Source of the DNA: Campylobacterales bacterium
Lineage (GTDB): Bacteria > Campylobacterota > Campylobacteria > Campylobacterales > JAADDG01
Length of the DNA: 11,032 bases
Assembly (NCBI GenBank): GCA_027009865.1
Contig: JALVCR010000144.1
Location: 1-11,032, forward strand
Direction of reading: 5' to 3'
In this document: positions 1 to 6,542 of the stretch, piece by piece
Layout of the letters: every line of letters starts with the position of its first letter
Numbering within the stretch: the first letter of the stretch is position 1
Notes under the pieces: model-generated
Told to the model about the DNA's origin: nothing
The model's database searches: none
The model's input: only the letters and a program-made list of their open reading frames with translations
Position numbers and translations under genes: made by a program

Positions 1-1146
1 TTGATTATAGACGCTGTCTTCTTCGAAAGTGGAGTATTCGGGATTGAAAAGAGAGTTTTTGGATTTCCTTCCAACTACGGTTACATTTCCTTTGTAAAGT
101 TTTAATCTAACTGTTCCGTTTACATTCTCTTGAGTTTTGTCGATAGCGGCTTGAAGCATCTCTCTTTCTGGCGAGAACCAAAATCCGTTGTAAATAAGTT
201 TTGCGTATCTTGGCATAAGCTCATCTTTTAAATGCGCCTCTTCTCTATCCAAAGTAATGCTCTCTATTGCTCTGTGAGCTTTTAACATTATCGTTCCGCC
301 CGGAGTTTCATAGCAGCCTCTGCTCTTCATTCCTACAAATCTGTTTTCTACAATATCCACTCTTCCTATGGCATGTTTTTTGCCGTATTCATTTAGAGTT
401 TCCAAAATTTTAGCGGGAGACATTTTTTCGTTATTTATGGCTACCGGGTCTCCTTTTTCATACTCTATTTCCAGATATTCGGGTGTATTTGGCGCATTTT
501 CCGGAGAATTTGTCCATCTCCACATATCCTCTTCAGGCTCATTCCATGGATCTTCCAAAATTCCTCCCTCATAAGAGATATGAAGCAGGTTTGCATCCAT
601 AGAGTAGGGAGATTTTTTGCCATGTTTTTCGATTGGAATATCGTGCTCTTTTGCAAAATTTAATAATTTTTCTCTTGAGTTTAAATCCCACTCTCTCCAA
701 GGAGCTATGATTTTTAAATCGGGATTTAGGGCTAAATATCCCACTTCAAATCTTACCTGATCGTTTCCTTTTCCCGTAGCTCCGTGCGCTACTGCATCGG
801 CATTTGTAAGTTTTGCTATCTCTACTTGTCTTTTTGCTATAAGAGGCCTTGCTATAGAAGTTCCAAGAAGATACTCCCCTTCGTAAATTGCATTTGCTCT
901 AAACATAGGGAATACGAAATCTCTTACAAACTCCTCTTTTAAATCTTCTATAAAGATATTTTCCGGTTTTATTCCAAGTTTCAAAGCTTTCTCTCTGGCT
1001 GGCTCTACCTCTTCTCCCTGACCGATATCGGCTGTGAATGTTACCACTTCGCATTCGTAAGTTTCTTGAAGCCATTTTAAAATAACGCTTGTGTCAAGAC
1101 CTCCCGAATATGCCAAAACAACTTTTTTAACGCTCTTTTTTCCCAT
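1..1146 (-). CDS. argG: Argininosuccinate synthase, C-terminus cut by window edge
   Basis: ArgG joins citrulline and aspartate, using ATP, to make argininosuccinate in the cytoplasmic arginine pathway. Translating from the ATG at 1146 gives MGKKSVKKVVLAYSGGLDTS, with the N-type ATP pyrophosphatase P-loop SGGLDTS at residues 14-20. Further conserved stretches follow: TADIGQGEE, GTSIARPL, AHGATGKGNDQVRFE (the citrulline/aspartate site), APWREW, GKKSPYSMDANLLHIS and GRVDIVENRFVGMKSRG. The reading frame stays open to base 1, giving 382 codons of roughly 400 usual, so only the tail is missing. The start is backed by an AAGG ribosome site at 1157-1154. It is transcribed away from the accessory operon that precedes it, and its own promoter lies in the 123-base gap. 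Identification is secure; the partial status comes only from the window boundary. Confidence 0.97.
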   Translation of the reverse strand, partial: MGKKSVKKVVLAYSGGLDTSVILKWLQETYECEVVTFTADIGQGEEVEPAREKALKLGIKPENIFIEDLKEEFVRDFVFPMFRANAIYEGEYLLGTSIARPLIAKRQVEIAKLTNADAVAHGATGKGNDQVRFEVGYLALNPDLKIIAPWREWDLNSREKLLNFAKEHDIPIEKHGKKSPYSMDANLLHISYEGGILEDPWNEPEEDMWRWTNSPENAPNTPEYLEIEYEKGDPVAINNEKMSPAKILETLNEYGKKHAIGRVDIVENRFVGMKSRGCYETPGGTIMLKAHRAIESITLDREEAHLKDELMPRYAKLIYNGFWFSPEREMLQAAIDKTQENVNGTVRLKLYKGNVTVVGRKSKNSLFNPEYSTFEEDSVYNQ

Positions 1147-1165
1147 AATCACGCCTTTTTTAGAA

Positions 1166-1217
1166 TTTGTCGAATTTTATCAAATTTTATATCCATTTTT
1201 TATAAAAATTTGACAAA
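1166..1217. repeat. Long inverted repeat bracketing the argG promoter
   Basis: The left arm 1166-1180 reads TTTGTCGAATTTTAT. The right arm 1202-1217, read on the minus strand, is TTTGTCAAATTTTTAT. The arms agree apart from one G/A difference and one extra T, and are separated by 21 bases. The right arm contains the candidate -35 of argG and the left arm lies around the predicted transcription start. This is the geometry of a two-site operator (repressor or ArgR-like). In read-through RNA from the upstream operon the arms could instead pair as a hairpin. It resembles no operator I know for certain. Confidence 0.55.
1186..1216 (-). promoter_or_regulatory. Probable argG promoter
   Basis: On the minus strand a TTGTCA (1216-1211) is followed after 19 bases by TATAAA (1191-1186), about 40 bases before the argG start. 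The spacing is slightly long for a sigma-70 promoter, but Campylobacterota tolerate poor -35 elements. An alternative -10, GATAAAAT, lies at 1181-1174. The element sits inside an inverted repeat listed separately. No promoter activity can be proved from sequence alone. Confidence 0.5.
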
Positions 1218-1269
1218 CTAAAAACTAAAAAGCTTTTGGCAGTTTTTGGATTTGTATAAGAGTGATGTT

Positions 1270-2022
1270 TTAAAACAGTGTTGCTTGTTTTGGAAGATGA
1301 TTGTCTTTGAATTCTATTTTTAGCCAGTCAATAAACTCTTTTTTAAATTTAACTCCTTTTGTTTTTCCCCTATATTTTTCTATTATAAAGAGTGAAGAGT
1401 ATTTGTCAGTGGGCAGATAGATAGTTTTTTCTTTTCTAAGAATATTTTTCATTACTAAAAATTTATTTAAGTCTTGAGGTCTTTTAAAAAAATCTTTTAT
1501 TTCTTCCGGTAAATAAGTTAATATCTCACTTGTCGTATATCCATTATTTTTTCTAAAAATAGACTCTATCTCTTTTTTTATAACTTTTTTTTGAGGCAGA
1601 AAATCATTAAGCTCACTTAGATACACTTTTACTTTTTTATTATTTTCAATTGCTCTAATGATATTTGAATAACTTCCTTTACTTTTTCCATCCCAGACAA
1701 CTAAACTGTAATGACTGTCAAAAGTCATTTGTTTATCTTTTTCTTGTTGTTGTTTTCTAATATTTTTTATCTCTTTTGGAACATCTACTTTTTTAATTTT
1801 AAAATTGGTATTAGCTAAATATCTTGGATATTTTCCTATTGTATAAACAATTACGCTGTGATATTGTTTTTTGTTGCAAAAATCTTGCACTAACGAATCT
1901 ACTCCTTTTGCATCGCCTACTAATATTTCAAACTTATTGTTTATAATTTTTTCTATGCTTTTTTGAACTGCTAAGGGTAATTTTTTAATAGATATTGAAC
2001 CGCTTATAAAAACTTTTTTCAT
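1270..2022 (-). CDS. SLOG/YspA-like nucleotide-binding Rossmann protein
   Basis: This 250-residue protein is of unassigned function. Residues 1 to about 140 look like a SLOG-superfamily Rossmann domain (the superfamily of LOG phosphoribohydrolases, DprA and YspA-type proteins). MKKVFISGS forms strand 1, ILVGDAKGVDSLVQDF is the G-D-A-x-G-x-D loop and helix (residues 33-48), and VVWDGKSKGSYSNIIRA (about 108-124) matches the W-D-G-x-S-x-G-[ST] phosphate-binding motif. Residues 145-250 are Lys-rich with no recognised domain; NNGYTTSEILTYLP could be part of a winged helix. Its ATG (2022-2020) overlaps the upstream gene's TGA in an ATGA, and AAAGGA at 2037-2032 is a good ribosome site, so the two are coupled. 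No signal peptide or membrane segment is seen. Base composition is A+T-rich compared with argG. A SLOG call is well supported; the biochemical role is not known. Confidence 0.75.
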   Translation of the reverse strand: MKKVFISGSISIKKLPLAVQKSIEKIINNKFEILVGDAKGVDSLVQDFCNKKQYHSVIVYTIGKYPRYLANTNFKIKKVDVPKEIKNIRKQQQEKDKQMTFDSHYSLVVWDGKSKGSYSNIIRAIENNKKVKVYLSELNDFLPQKKVIKKEIESIFRKNNGYTTSEILTYLPEEIKDFFKRPQDLNKFLVMKNILRKEKTIYLPTDKYSSLFIIEKYRGKTKGVKFKKEFIDWLKIEFKDNHLPKQATLF

Positions 2023-2741
2023 CTTTTTACATCCTTTACAGGGATAAAGAAAAAATTTATTTTCTTATTAAAATTATATAATTTTAACATTATCTCACAT
2101 ATTGATGCTGTTGTTCCCATAATATCATCTATCAATATAAAAATATCGTTTGGGTTTAATTTACTAAAATTTATATCATATTTATTTAATTTTTGTAAAG
2201 AGATATTTGTAATGTTTTTACTTGATTGTGAAGTTTTTTTTGAGATAATGTTTTTTAAAGGAATTTTATTTATTTTGGATAATTTATCTGCTAATTCATT
2301 TGGAATATTTGAAGCTGATGGGATAAATGTGATAGTTAAGTTTTTATAGTTATTTTTTAGATATTTTATGTAGCCATTAAAATAAAAAATGATGTCATCT
2401 ATGAATTGTTCTTTTTCTTCTTTACTTATTGATGGATTTTTGAAATATTTCATTTTATATAGTTTATTGCCTAAAACTGTATATTTTTGATATTCTTTAT
2501 TGTTATACTCAAATGTCAAAATGTGGGTAAAATAATTTTGATTGAAATCTTGCAGTATTTCAAATTCTTTATAAAAATCTAAAATAATGCCTTTTGCTAT
2601 TGAATTGTTTTTATAAAATATTTCACAATATAAATGGCTATTTTGGAGTGAAGAATCTTTAATATATTGTACAACTTTATTATTTATATTTACGGGAACT
2701 TTTTTTGCTTTTATTACGACTTTGAAATCATCAATCAGCAT
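2019..2741 (-). CDS. ComF-like phosphoribosyltransferase-fold protein
   Basis: This 240-residue cytoplasmic protein has a C-terminal type I phosphoribosyltransferase (PRTase) fold. Residues 136-156 (ITFIPSASNIPNELADKLSK) resemble the pyrophosphate loop and following helix. Residues 167-185 (SKKTSQSSKNITNISLQKL) resemble the T-x-x-Q segment of ComF proteins. Residues 202-213 (ILIDDIMGTTAS) give the PRPP motif: hydrophobic strand, Asp205-Asp206 and a G-T-T-A-S loop. The usual loop is T-T-G-A-T, so the glycine is shifted or replaced. Residues 1-115 match nothing I recognise. It is first in a two-gene operon and its TGA overlaps the start of the SLOG gene. The DNA is extremely A+T-rich: 34 G/C in the 180 bases 2341-2520. 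A role in nucleotide scavenging or conflict is inferred only; catalytic activity is uncertain given the altered loop. Confidence 0.65.
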   Translation of the reverse strand: MLIDDFKVVIKAKKVPVNINNKVVQYIKDSSLQNSHLYCEIFYKNNSIAKGIILDFYKEFEILQDFNQNYFTHILTFEYNNKEYQKYTVLGNKLYKMKYFKNPSISKEEKEQFIDDIIFYFNGYIKYLKNNYKNLTITFIPSASNIPNELADKLSKINKIPLKNIISKKTSQSSKNITNISLQKLNKYDINFSKLNPNDIFILIDDIMGTTASICEIMLKLYNFNKKINFFFIPVKDVKR

Positions 2742-2908
2742 GCTATTTCTTTATAAGTCTAATCTTTTAATCTAAAATATTATAACAAAATTGCTAGGGT
2801 TTAATACACTTATAGTTATATATAGATAAACACTTTTCATATCTTTTATTGACAAAAATCATCAAAAGAGATTATACTTTTGGCTGATATAAAATTTTTG
2901 GAGAGCGA
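2742..2908. promoter_or_regulatory. Divergent intergenic region between accessory and core operons
   Basis: This 167-base A+T-rich gap drives two operons in opposite directions. On the minus strand TATAAT at 2784-2779 lies 38 bases before the PRTase-like start, without a good -35 and without an obvious Shine-Dalgarno sequence (only AAAGA-like bases) before the ATG. On the plus strand there is a strong promoter, listed separately. I see no RNA gene, riboswitch or small ORF with a ribosome site here. Confidence 0.5.
2849..2878 (+). promoter_or_regulatory. Strong sigma-70-type promoter of the S4-trpD-tsaE-lptB-rpoN operon
   Basis: A perfect TTGACA (2849-2854) is followed after 18 bases by TATACT (2873-2878), placing the transcript start near 2885, about 25 bases before the first ATG. 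A near-perfect dyad CAAAAG (2863-2868), 8 bases, CTTTTG (2877-2882) overlaps the -10 and could be an operator. This is the best conventional promoter in the window. Confidence 0.7.
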
Positions 2909-3157
2909 ATGAGGATAGATAAGTTTTTAAATACGGTAAATATCGTAAAGAGGCGCTCTATTTCTGAAGATATGTGCAAAAGCAAGGTTGTTTTTATAAA
3001 CGGCACAGCGGTAAAACCTGCAAAAGAGGTAAAGGTTGGAGATATCATAGAGATAAAATATCTAGATAAAACTATCAAATATGAGGTTTTAAAAATTCCT
3101 CAAACAAAGACGATTCCTAAAAGCGCAAAAAGCGAATATGTAAAGGAGATATCTTGA
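2909..3157 (+). CDS. S4-domain RNA-binding protein (RqcP/HslR type)
   Basis: This 82-residue protein is essentially a single S4 domain. MRIDKFLNTVNIVKRRSISE is the helix pair that holds RNA, and VFINGTAVKPAKEVKVGDIIEI is the beta hairpin with the I-N-G-x-x-V-K-P signature. Its length and start closely resemble Bacillus RqcP (YabO, MRLDKFLKVSRLIKRR...), which works with RqcH in C-terminal alanine tailing of nascent chains on stalled 50S subunits. The longer E. coli Hsp15 (HslR) also binds free 50S-tRNA complexes. I favour the RqcP-like reading because there is no C-terminal extension. The ATG follows GGAGAG at 2900-2905. It is the first gene of the operon and overlaps trpD by 4 bases. An S4 gene in this position before rpoN is also what I recall from C. 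jejuni. Confidence 0.85.
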   Translation: MRIDKFLNTVNIVKRRSISEDMCKSKVVFINGTAVKPAKEVKVGDIIEIKYLDKTIKYEVLKIPQTKTIPKSAKSEYVKEIS

Positions 3158-4137
3158 ATTACCAAGAAGCGATAGAGGTTTTTACAAGACTTTTTGAAAA
3201 CAAGATGAGCGAGGAAGAAGCAAAAAATCTGCTTATAGAGCTTTATGAGAGGGGAGAGAGCGCCGAAGAGATAGCAGCGGCTGCTAAGGTAATGAGAGAG
3301 CACTCTATTAAGCTAAATGTAAAGGATGAGATAAAAGATAAGCTGATAGATGTCGTTGGAACGGGAGGGGATAAAAGTGGAAGTTTTAATATCTCAAGCA
3401 CCGTTTCAATTCTTTTGGCCTCTCTTGGATGTTATGTGGCAAAGCATGGAAACAGAGCTATAACAAGCAATGCCGGAAGCGCTGATATGCTTGAGGCTTT
3501 GGGGATAAATTTGAATCTTTCTATTAAAAAGCAAGAGAAGATGCTTGAAGAGAGCGGATTTGTTTTTATGTTTGCCGTAAATCACCACCCGGCTATGAAA
3601 CATATAATGCCAATTAGAAAGAGCCTTCCTCACAGAACCATTTTTAATATTTTAGGGCCTCTTACAAATCCTGCGGGAGTAAAAAAATATCTTTTGGGAG
3701 TTTTTGATCAAAAATATATAGATAAAATAACAAAAGCCCTGCTTCTTTTGGATACGAAAGATTCTATGATAGTAAGCTCTCACGACGGGCTTGATGAAAT
3801 TAGCATAAGCGATATTACTTATTACAATCTAATAGAAAACGGTGAAATTAAAAAAGGGATAATAGACCCGATAGATTTCGGATTTGCAATGTATCCGTTT
3901 GAAGCTATAAAAGGGGGAGACGCTAAAGAGAATGCAAAGATTACGAGAGGAATTTTAGAGGGAAGCGTTAAAGGCGCTAAAAGAGATATTGTTATCTTAA
4001 ACGCTGCGGCGGCTTTGAAAGTAGCTAAAGTCGCAAAAGATATGAAAGAGGGGATAAAGATGGCAAACGACGCTATCGATTCCAAGAGGGCTTTAAAAAA
4101 GCTTGAAGAGATTATAGAGGTTTCAAACAGTTTATGA
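3154..4137 (+). CDS. trpD: Anthranilate phosphoribosyltransferase
   Basis: TrpD transfers the phosphoribosyl group of PRPP to anthranilate, the second committed step of tryptophan synthesis. The 327 residues cover the full family length. Seen are the PRPP loop DVVGTGGDKSGSFNIS (residues 67-81), the KHGNR anthranilate site (97-101), NAGSADMLEALG (106-117), HPAMKHIMPIRKSLPHRTIFNILGPLTNPAG (145-175) and the Mg-binding DGLDE (211-215). The start is a TTG at 3154 that overlaps the previous stop as TTGA and has AAGGAG at 3143-3148, five bases upstream; no better ATG precedes it. No other trp gene lies nearby, so this is an isolated trpD in a mixed operon. It overlaps tsaE by 4 bases (ATGA), so the downstream genes are probably co-translated. 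Confidence 0.95.
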   Translation: MNYQEAIEVFTRLFENKMSEEEAKNLLIELYERGESAEEIAAAAKVMREHSIKLNVKDEIKDKLIDVVGTGGDKSGSFNISSTVSILLASLGCYVAKHGNRAITSNAGSADMLEALGINLNLSIKKQEKMLEESGFVFMFAVNHHPAMKHIMPIRKSLPHRTIFNILGPLTNPAGVKKYLLGVFDQKYIDKITKALLLLDTKDSMIVSSHDGLDEISISDITYYNLIENGEIKKGIIDPIDFGFAMYPFEAIKGGDAKENAKITRGILEGSVKGAKRDIVILNAAAALKVAKVAKDMKEGIKMANDAIDSKRALKKLEEIIEVSNSL

Positions 4138-4553
4138 GAGTTTTAAAGGAGTTTTTGTTAAGCGAAAAAGAGCTTTTTAAACTTATCGATTATATTAAAT
4201 ATTTGGCAAAAGAGAATGGAGTTTTTCTGTTAAGAGGAGATTTGGCAAGCGGAAAAACTACGCTTGTAAAGGCTTTTTGCAAAAATTTAGGAATAGGGGA
4301 CGCCTCTTCTCCCACTTTCTCTATTTTAAATATTTATAAAGATAAGGTTTATCATTACGATATTTACAATAAAGGATTAAGAGAATTTATCTCAATGGGG
4401 CTTTTGGAAAATCTTGAAGAGGAAGGGTATCACTTTATAGAGTGGGGAGATGAAAAGCTTGAGAAGATTTTAAGAGATTATGGAATCGATTATTTTGTGA
4501 TAGAGATAGAGCCAAAAGGCGATAAGAGATTATACAGGGTAAAATATGCATAG
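4134..4553 (+). CDS. tsaE: tRNA t6A synthesis ATPase TsaE
   Basis: TsaE is the ATPase that works with TsaB and TsaD in making threonylcarbamoyladenosine at position 37 of ANN-decoding tRNAs. The 139 residues match the short YjeE family. The Walker A is GDLASGKTT (35-43), followed by SSPTFSILNIY (58-68, the conserved S-P-T-F switch), HYDIY (74-78) and IEWGDE (102-107). The usual Arg after H-x-D-x-Y is Asn here, a minor variation. The ATG overlaps the trpD stop (ATGA) and the stop overlaps lptB by 8 bases, so expression is coupled on both sides. No membrane segment is present. Identification is firm from the P-loop plus the S-P-T-F and W-rich motifs and the small size. Confidence 0.93.
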   Translation: MRVLKEFLLSEKELFKLIDYIKYLAKENGVFLLRGDLASGKTTLVKAFCKNLGIGDASSPTFSILNIYKDKVYHYDIYNKGLREFISMGLLENLEEEGYHFIEWGDEKLEKILRDYGIDYFVIEIEPKGDKRLYRVKYA

Positions 4554-5268
4554 TTTAAGAGCCGAGCATCTTAAAAAAATTATTAGAAAAACTAAAATTA
4601 TTGAAGACTTCTCTTTGTCAGTAAATAGCGGCGAGGTTGTGGGGCTTCTTGGGCCAAACGGTGCTGGCAAAACTACCACTTTTTATATGATTTGCGGTCT
4701 AATAGACGTAACAGGCGGTGAGATTTATTTAGATGATGAGGATATCTCATCTTTGCCTTTTCATAAAAGGGCTAGAAAAGGTATAGGCTATCTTCCTCAA
4801 GAATCAAGTATTTTTAAGGATTTGAGCGTAGAAGATAATATAATGATGGCTGCCGAAGTAACTTCCAAAAATAGAAAAGAGGCTTTAAATAAAACAGAAG
4901 AGCTTTTGCAGCTTTTAAATATTGAGCCTATTAGAAGAAGAAAAGGAATTCACTTAAGCGGCGGAGAGAGAAGAAGGTGCGAGATAGCAAGAGCTCTTGC
5001 CATAGTTCCCAAATTTTTGCTGCTTGATGAGCCTTTTGCGGGAGTTGACCCGATAGCGGTAGAAGATATTCAAAAAATAGTCAAAGATTTAAAAAATATT
5101 GGAATAGGAGTTTTGATAACCGATCATAACGTAAGAGAGACTTTAAATATTTGCGATAGAGCCTACGTTATTAAAGACGGGATGCTTCTTGCAAGCGGGA
5201 CGGCAAGCGAAATTTACGAAAACAAGGCGGTTAGAACCTACTATCTTGGAGAGCATTTTAAACTTTGA
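4546..5268 (+). CDS. lptB: LPS export ABC transporter ATPase LptB
   Basis: LptB is the cytoplasmic ATPase that powers LptFG to extract lipopolysaccharide from the inner membrane. All ABC motifs are present in 240 residues: Walker A GPNGAGKTT (36-44), Q-loop YLPQE (82-86), signature LSGGERRRCEIARAL (137-151), Walker B FLLLDEPFAGVDP (157-169) and H-loop His194 in ITDHNVRETL. The family-specific details DEPFAGVDPIAV and the terminal YYLGEHFKL tail favour LptB over other ATPases. The start ATG lies inside the end of tsaE. Placement directly before rpoN is common in proteobacteria, which supports the call. Confidence 0.95.
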   Translation: MHSLRAEHLKKIIRKTKIIEDFSLSVNSGEVVGLLGPNGAGKTTTFYMICGLIDVTGGEIYLDDEDISSLPFHKRARKGIGYLPQESSIFKDLSVEDNIMMAAEVTSKNRKEALNKTEELLQLLNIEPIRRRKGIHLSGGERRRCEIARALAIVPKFLLLDEPFAGVDPIAVEDIQKIVKDLKNIGIGVLITDHNVRETLNICDRAYVIKDGMLLASGTASEIYENKAVRTYYLGEHFKL

Positions 5269-5270
5269 GA

Positions 5271-6533
5271 ATGAAACTTCGGGTATCGAAAACTCAAAAA
5301 CCCAAACTCTCTCAGACTTTAAGAAGCTGGCTTCCGATTTTACAGGCCGATTTGCAGTCTTTGGAAGATGTTTTAAAAAAGTATAAAGATGAAAATCCCT
5401 TTTTGGAGATCATTTCAGGTTTTGAAAAGCGAGATCAAAAAATAATTGAGAGTTTCTATACAAAAAGAAGCGTCCACTCTCAAATAGAGGCATTAAATAT
5501 TTATGAAAAAAATTTGGAAGAGGTTTTGTTTGAGCAAATCTCTCCTCCCCTTTTTCCAACTTCAAAATCTCAAAAGATAGCTTATAAAATAATCGAAAAT
5601 TTAAATGAAGAGGGTTATTTTATAGGAGATTTAAAAAAAATTTCAAAAGAGCTTGAAGTTTTACCGGAAGATATTGAGAGAGTCAGAAAAAGATTTGCCC
5701 ATCTTGAGCCTCCCGGTATTGGAGCTGTTGATTTTAAGGAAGCTTTTTTATTTCAGCTTGAAGATTTCGATTTGGAAGATGAAGTTTATAAAAAGGCTTG
5801 CGAGATTATAGATAACTTTGAAAATATAAACTCTTTGAAAAAAGATGAGAATTTCAAAAAGGCTTTGGAAATTATAAAAAAGCTAAAACATCCTCCCGCT
5901 ATAGAGTATATACAAAATGAGGGTTTAAAAGAGAAGATTCCCGATATCTTTATAGATTTTACAAAAGACGGAATAGAGGTTAGGCTAAATGAGGATTTTT
6001 ATCCTACTGTGGTTATAGATACCAAAGGTTTAAAGGAGGATAAGTTTGTAAAAGAGAAGATAAAGGAGGCTAAAGGGCTTATAAACGCGCTTTCTATGAG
6101 AAAAGAGACTTTGTATAAGGTTGCTTTGATGATTATAGAGTATCAATACGATTTTTTTACAGGAGGAGAGAAGAAGCCTATGAAGCTTTCAGATTTGGCA
6201 AAGGAGCTTGGATATAACGCTTCTACCATTTCAAGGGCAATATCCAATAAATATCTCTCCTGCAACAGAGGCGTTGTCTCTTTGAAGAGTTTCTTTACTA
6301 CCGCAATAGATGATGATATTTCAAATGATTCGGTTAAAAACTTAATTGTTGAAATAGTAAAAAATGAAGATAAAAGAAAGCCTCTAAGCGATAGCAAGAT
6401 TTTGGCTATAATAGAGGAGAAGCTAAAGATAAAACTTGGAAGAAGAACCGTTGCAAAGTATAGAAAACAGCTAAATATAGCAGGCTCAAGCGAGAGAAAA
6501 AAGATATATTCTCTATCTTTGGAAAGCGTATAG
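5271..6533 (+). CDS. rpoN: RNA polymerase sigma-54 factor
   Basis: RpoN directs polymerase to -24/-12 promoters, which in Campylobacterota include many flagellar genes, and needs AAA+ activators to open DNA. From the ATG at 5271 it has 420 residues. Region I, KLSQTLRSWLPILQADLQSL..ENPFLE, is the Leu/Gln-rich activator-responsive segment. The middle carries the core-binding domain with LEPPGIGA near residue 148. A helix-turn-helix spans about 304-329 (MKLSDLAKELGYNASTISRA) and the RpoN box GRRTVAKYRK lies at about 390-399, where the canonical first residue is Ala. Start choice: a TTG at 5265 overlaps the lptB stop and would add two residues, with GGAGAG at 5248-5253 spaced 11 bases from it; the ATG is preferred but not certain. 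The gene is intact, with no frameshift. Confidence 0.96.
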   Translation: MKLRVSKTQKPKLSQTLRSWLPILQADLQSLEDVLKKYKDENPFLEIISGFEKRDQKIIESFYTKRSVHSQIEALNIYEKNLEEVLFEQISPPLFPTSKSQKIAYKIIENLNEEGYFIGDLKKISKELEVLPEDIERVRKRFAHLEPPGIGAVDFKEAFLFQLEDFDLEDEVYKKACEIIDNFENINSLKKDENFKKALEIIKKLKHPPAIEYIQNEGLKEKIPDIFIDFTKDGIEVRLNEDFYPTVVIDTKGLKEDKFVKEKIKEAKGLINALSMRKETLYKVALMIIEYQYDFFTGGEKKPMKLSDLAKELGYNASTISRAISNKYLSCNRGVVSLKSFFTTAIDDDISNDSVKNLIVEIVKNEDKRKPLSDSKILAIIEEKLKIKLGRRTVAKYRKQLNIAGSSERKKIYSLSLESV

Positions 6534-6542
6534 GAGGAGGTT

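Noticed and set aside
1235..1254. Possible sigma-54 -24/-12 promoter (TTGGCAGTTTTTGG...)
   Set aside because: TGGCA is present but no GC dinucleotide occurs at the required spacing, and on the plus strand it would read into the opposite strand of the accessory operon.
1220..1269. Intrinsic terminator after the SLOG gene
   Set aside because: AAAAGCTTTT and TTTTAAAA palindromes are too weak and lack G/C pairs, so termination there is not supported.
2742..2908. tRNA, small RNA or attachment site at the edge of the accessory insert
   Set aside because: No cloverleaf, no integrase or transposase gene, and no direct target-site duplication was found on either side.
3822..4085. Antisense open frames across trpD, rpoN, the kinase and pstS
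   Set aside because: They have no ribosome sites or recognisable domains and lie opposite strongly conserved coding sequence.
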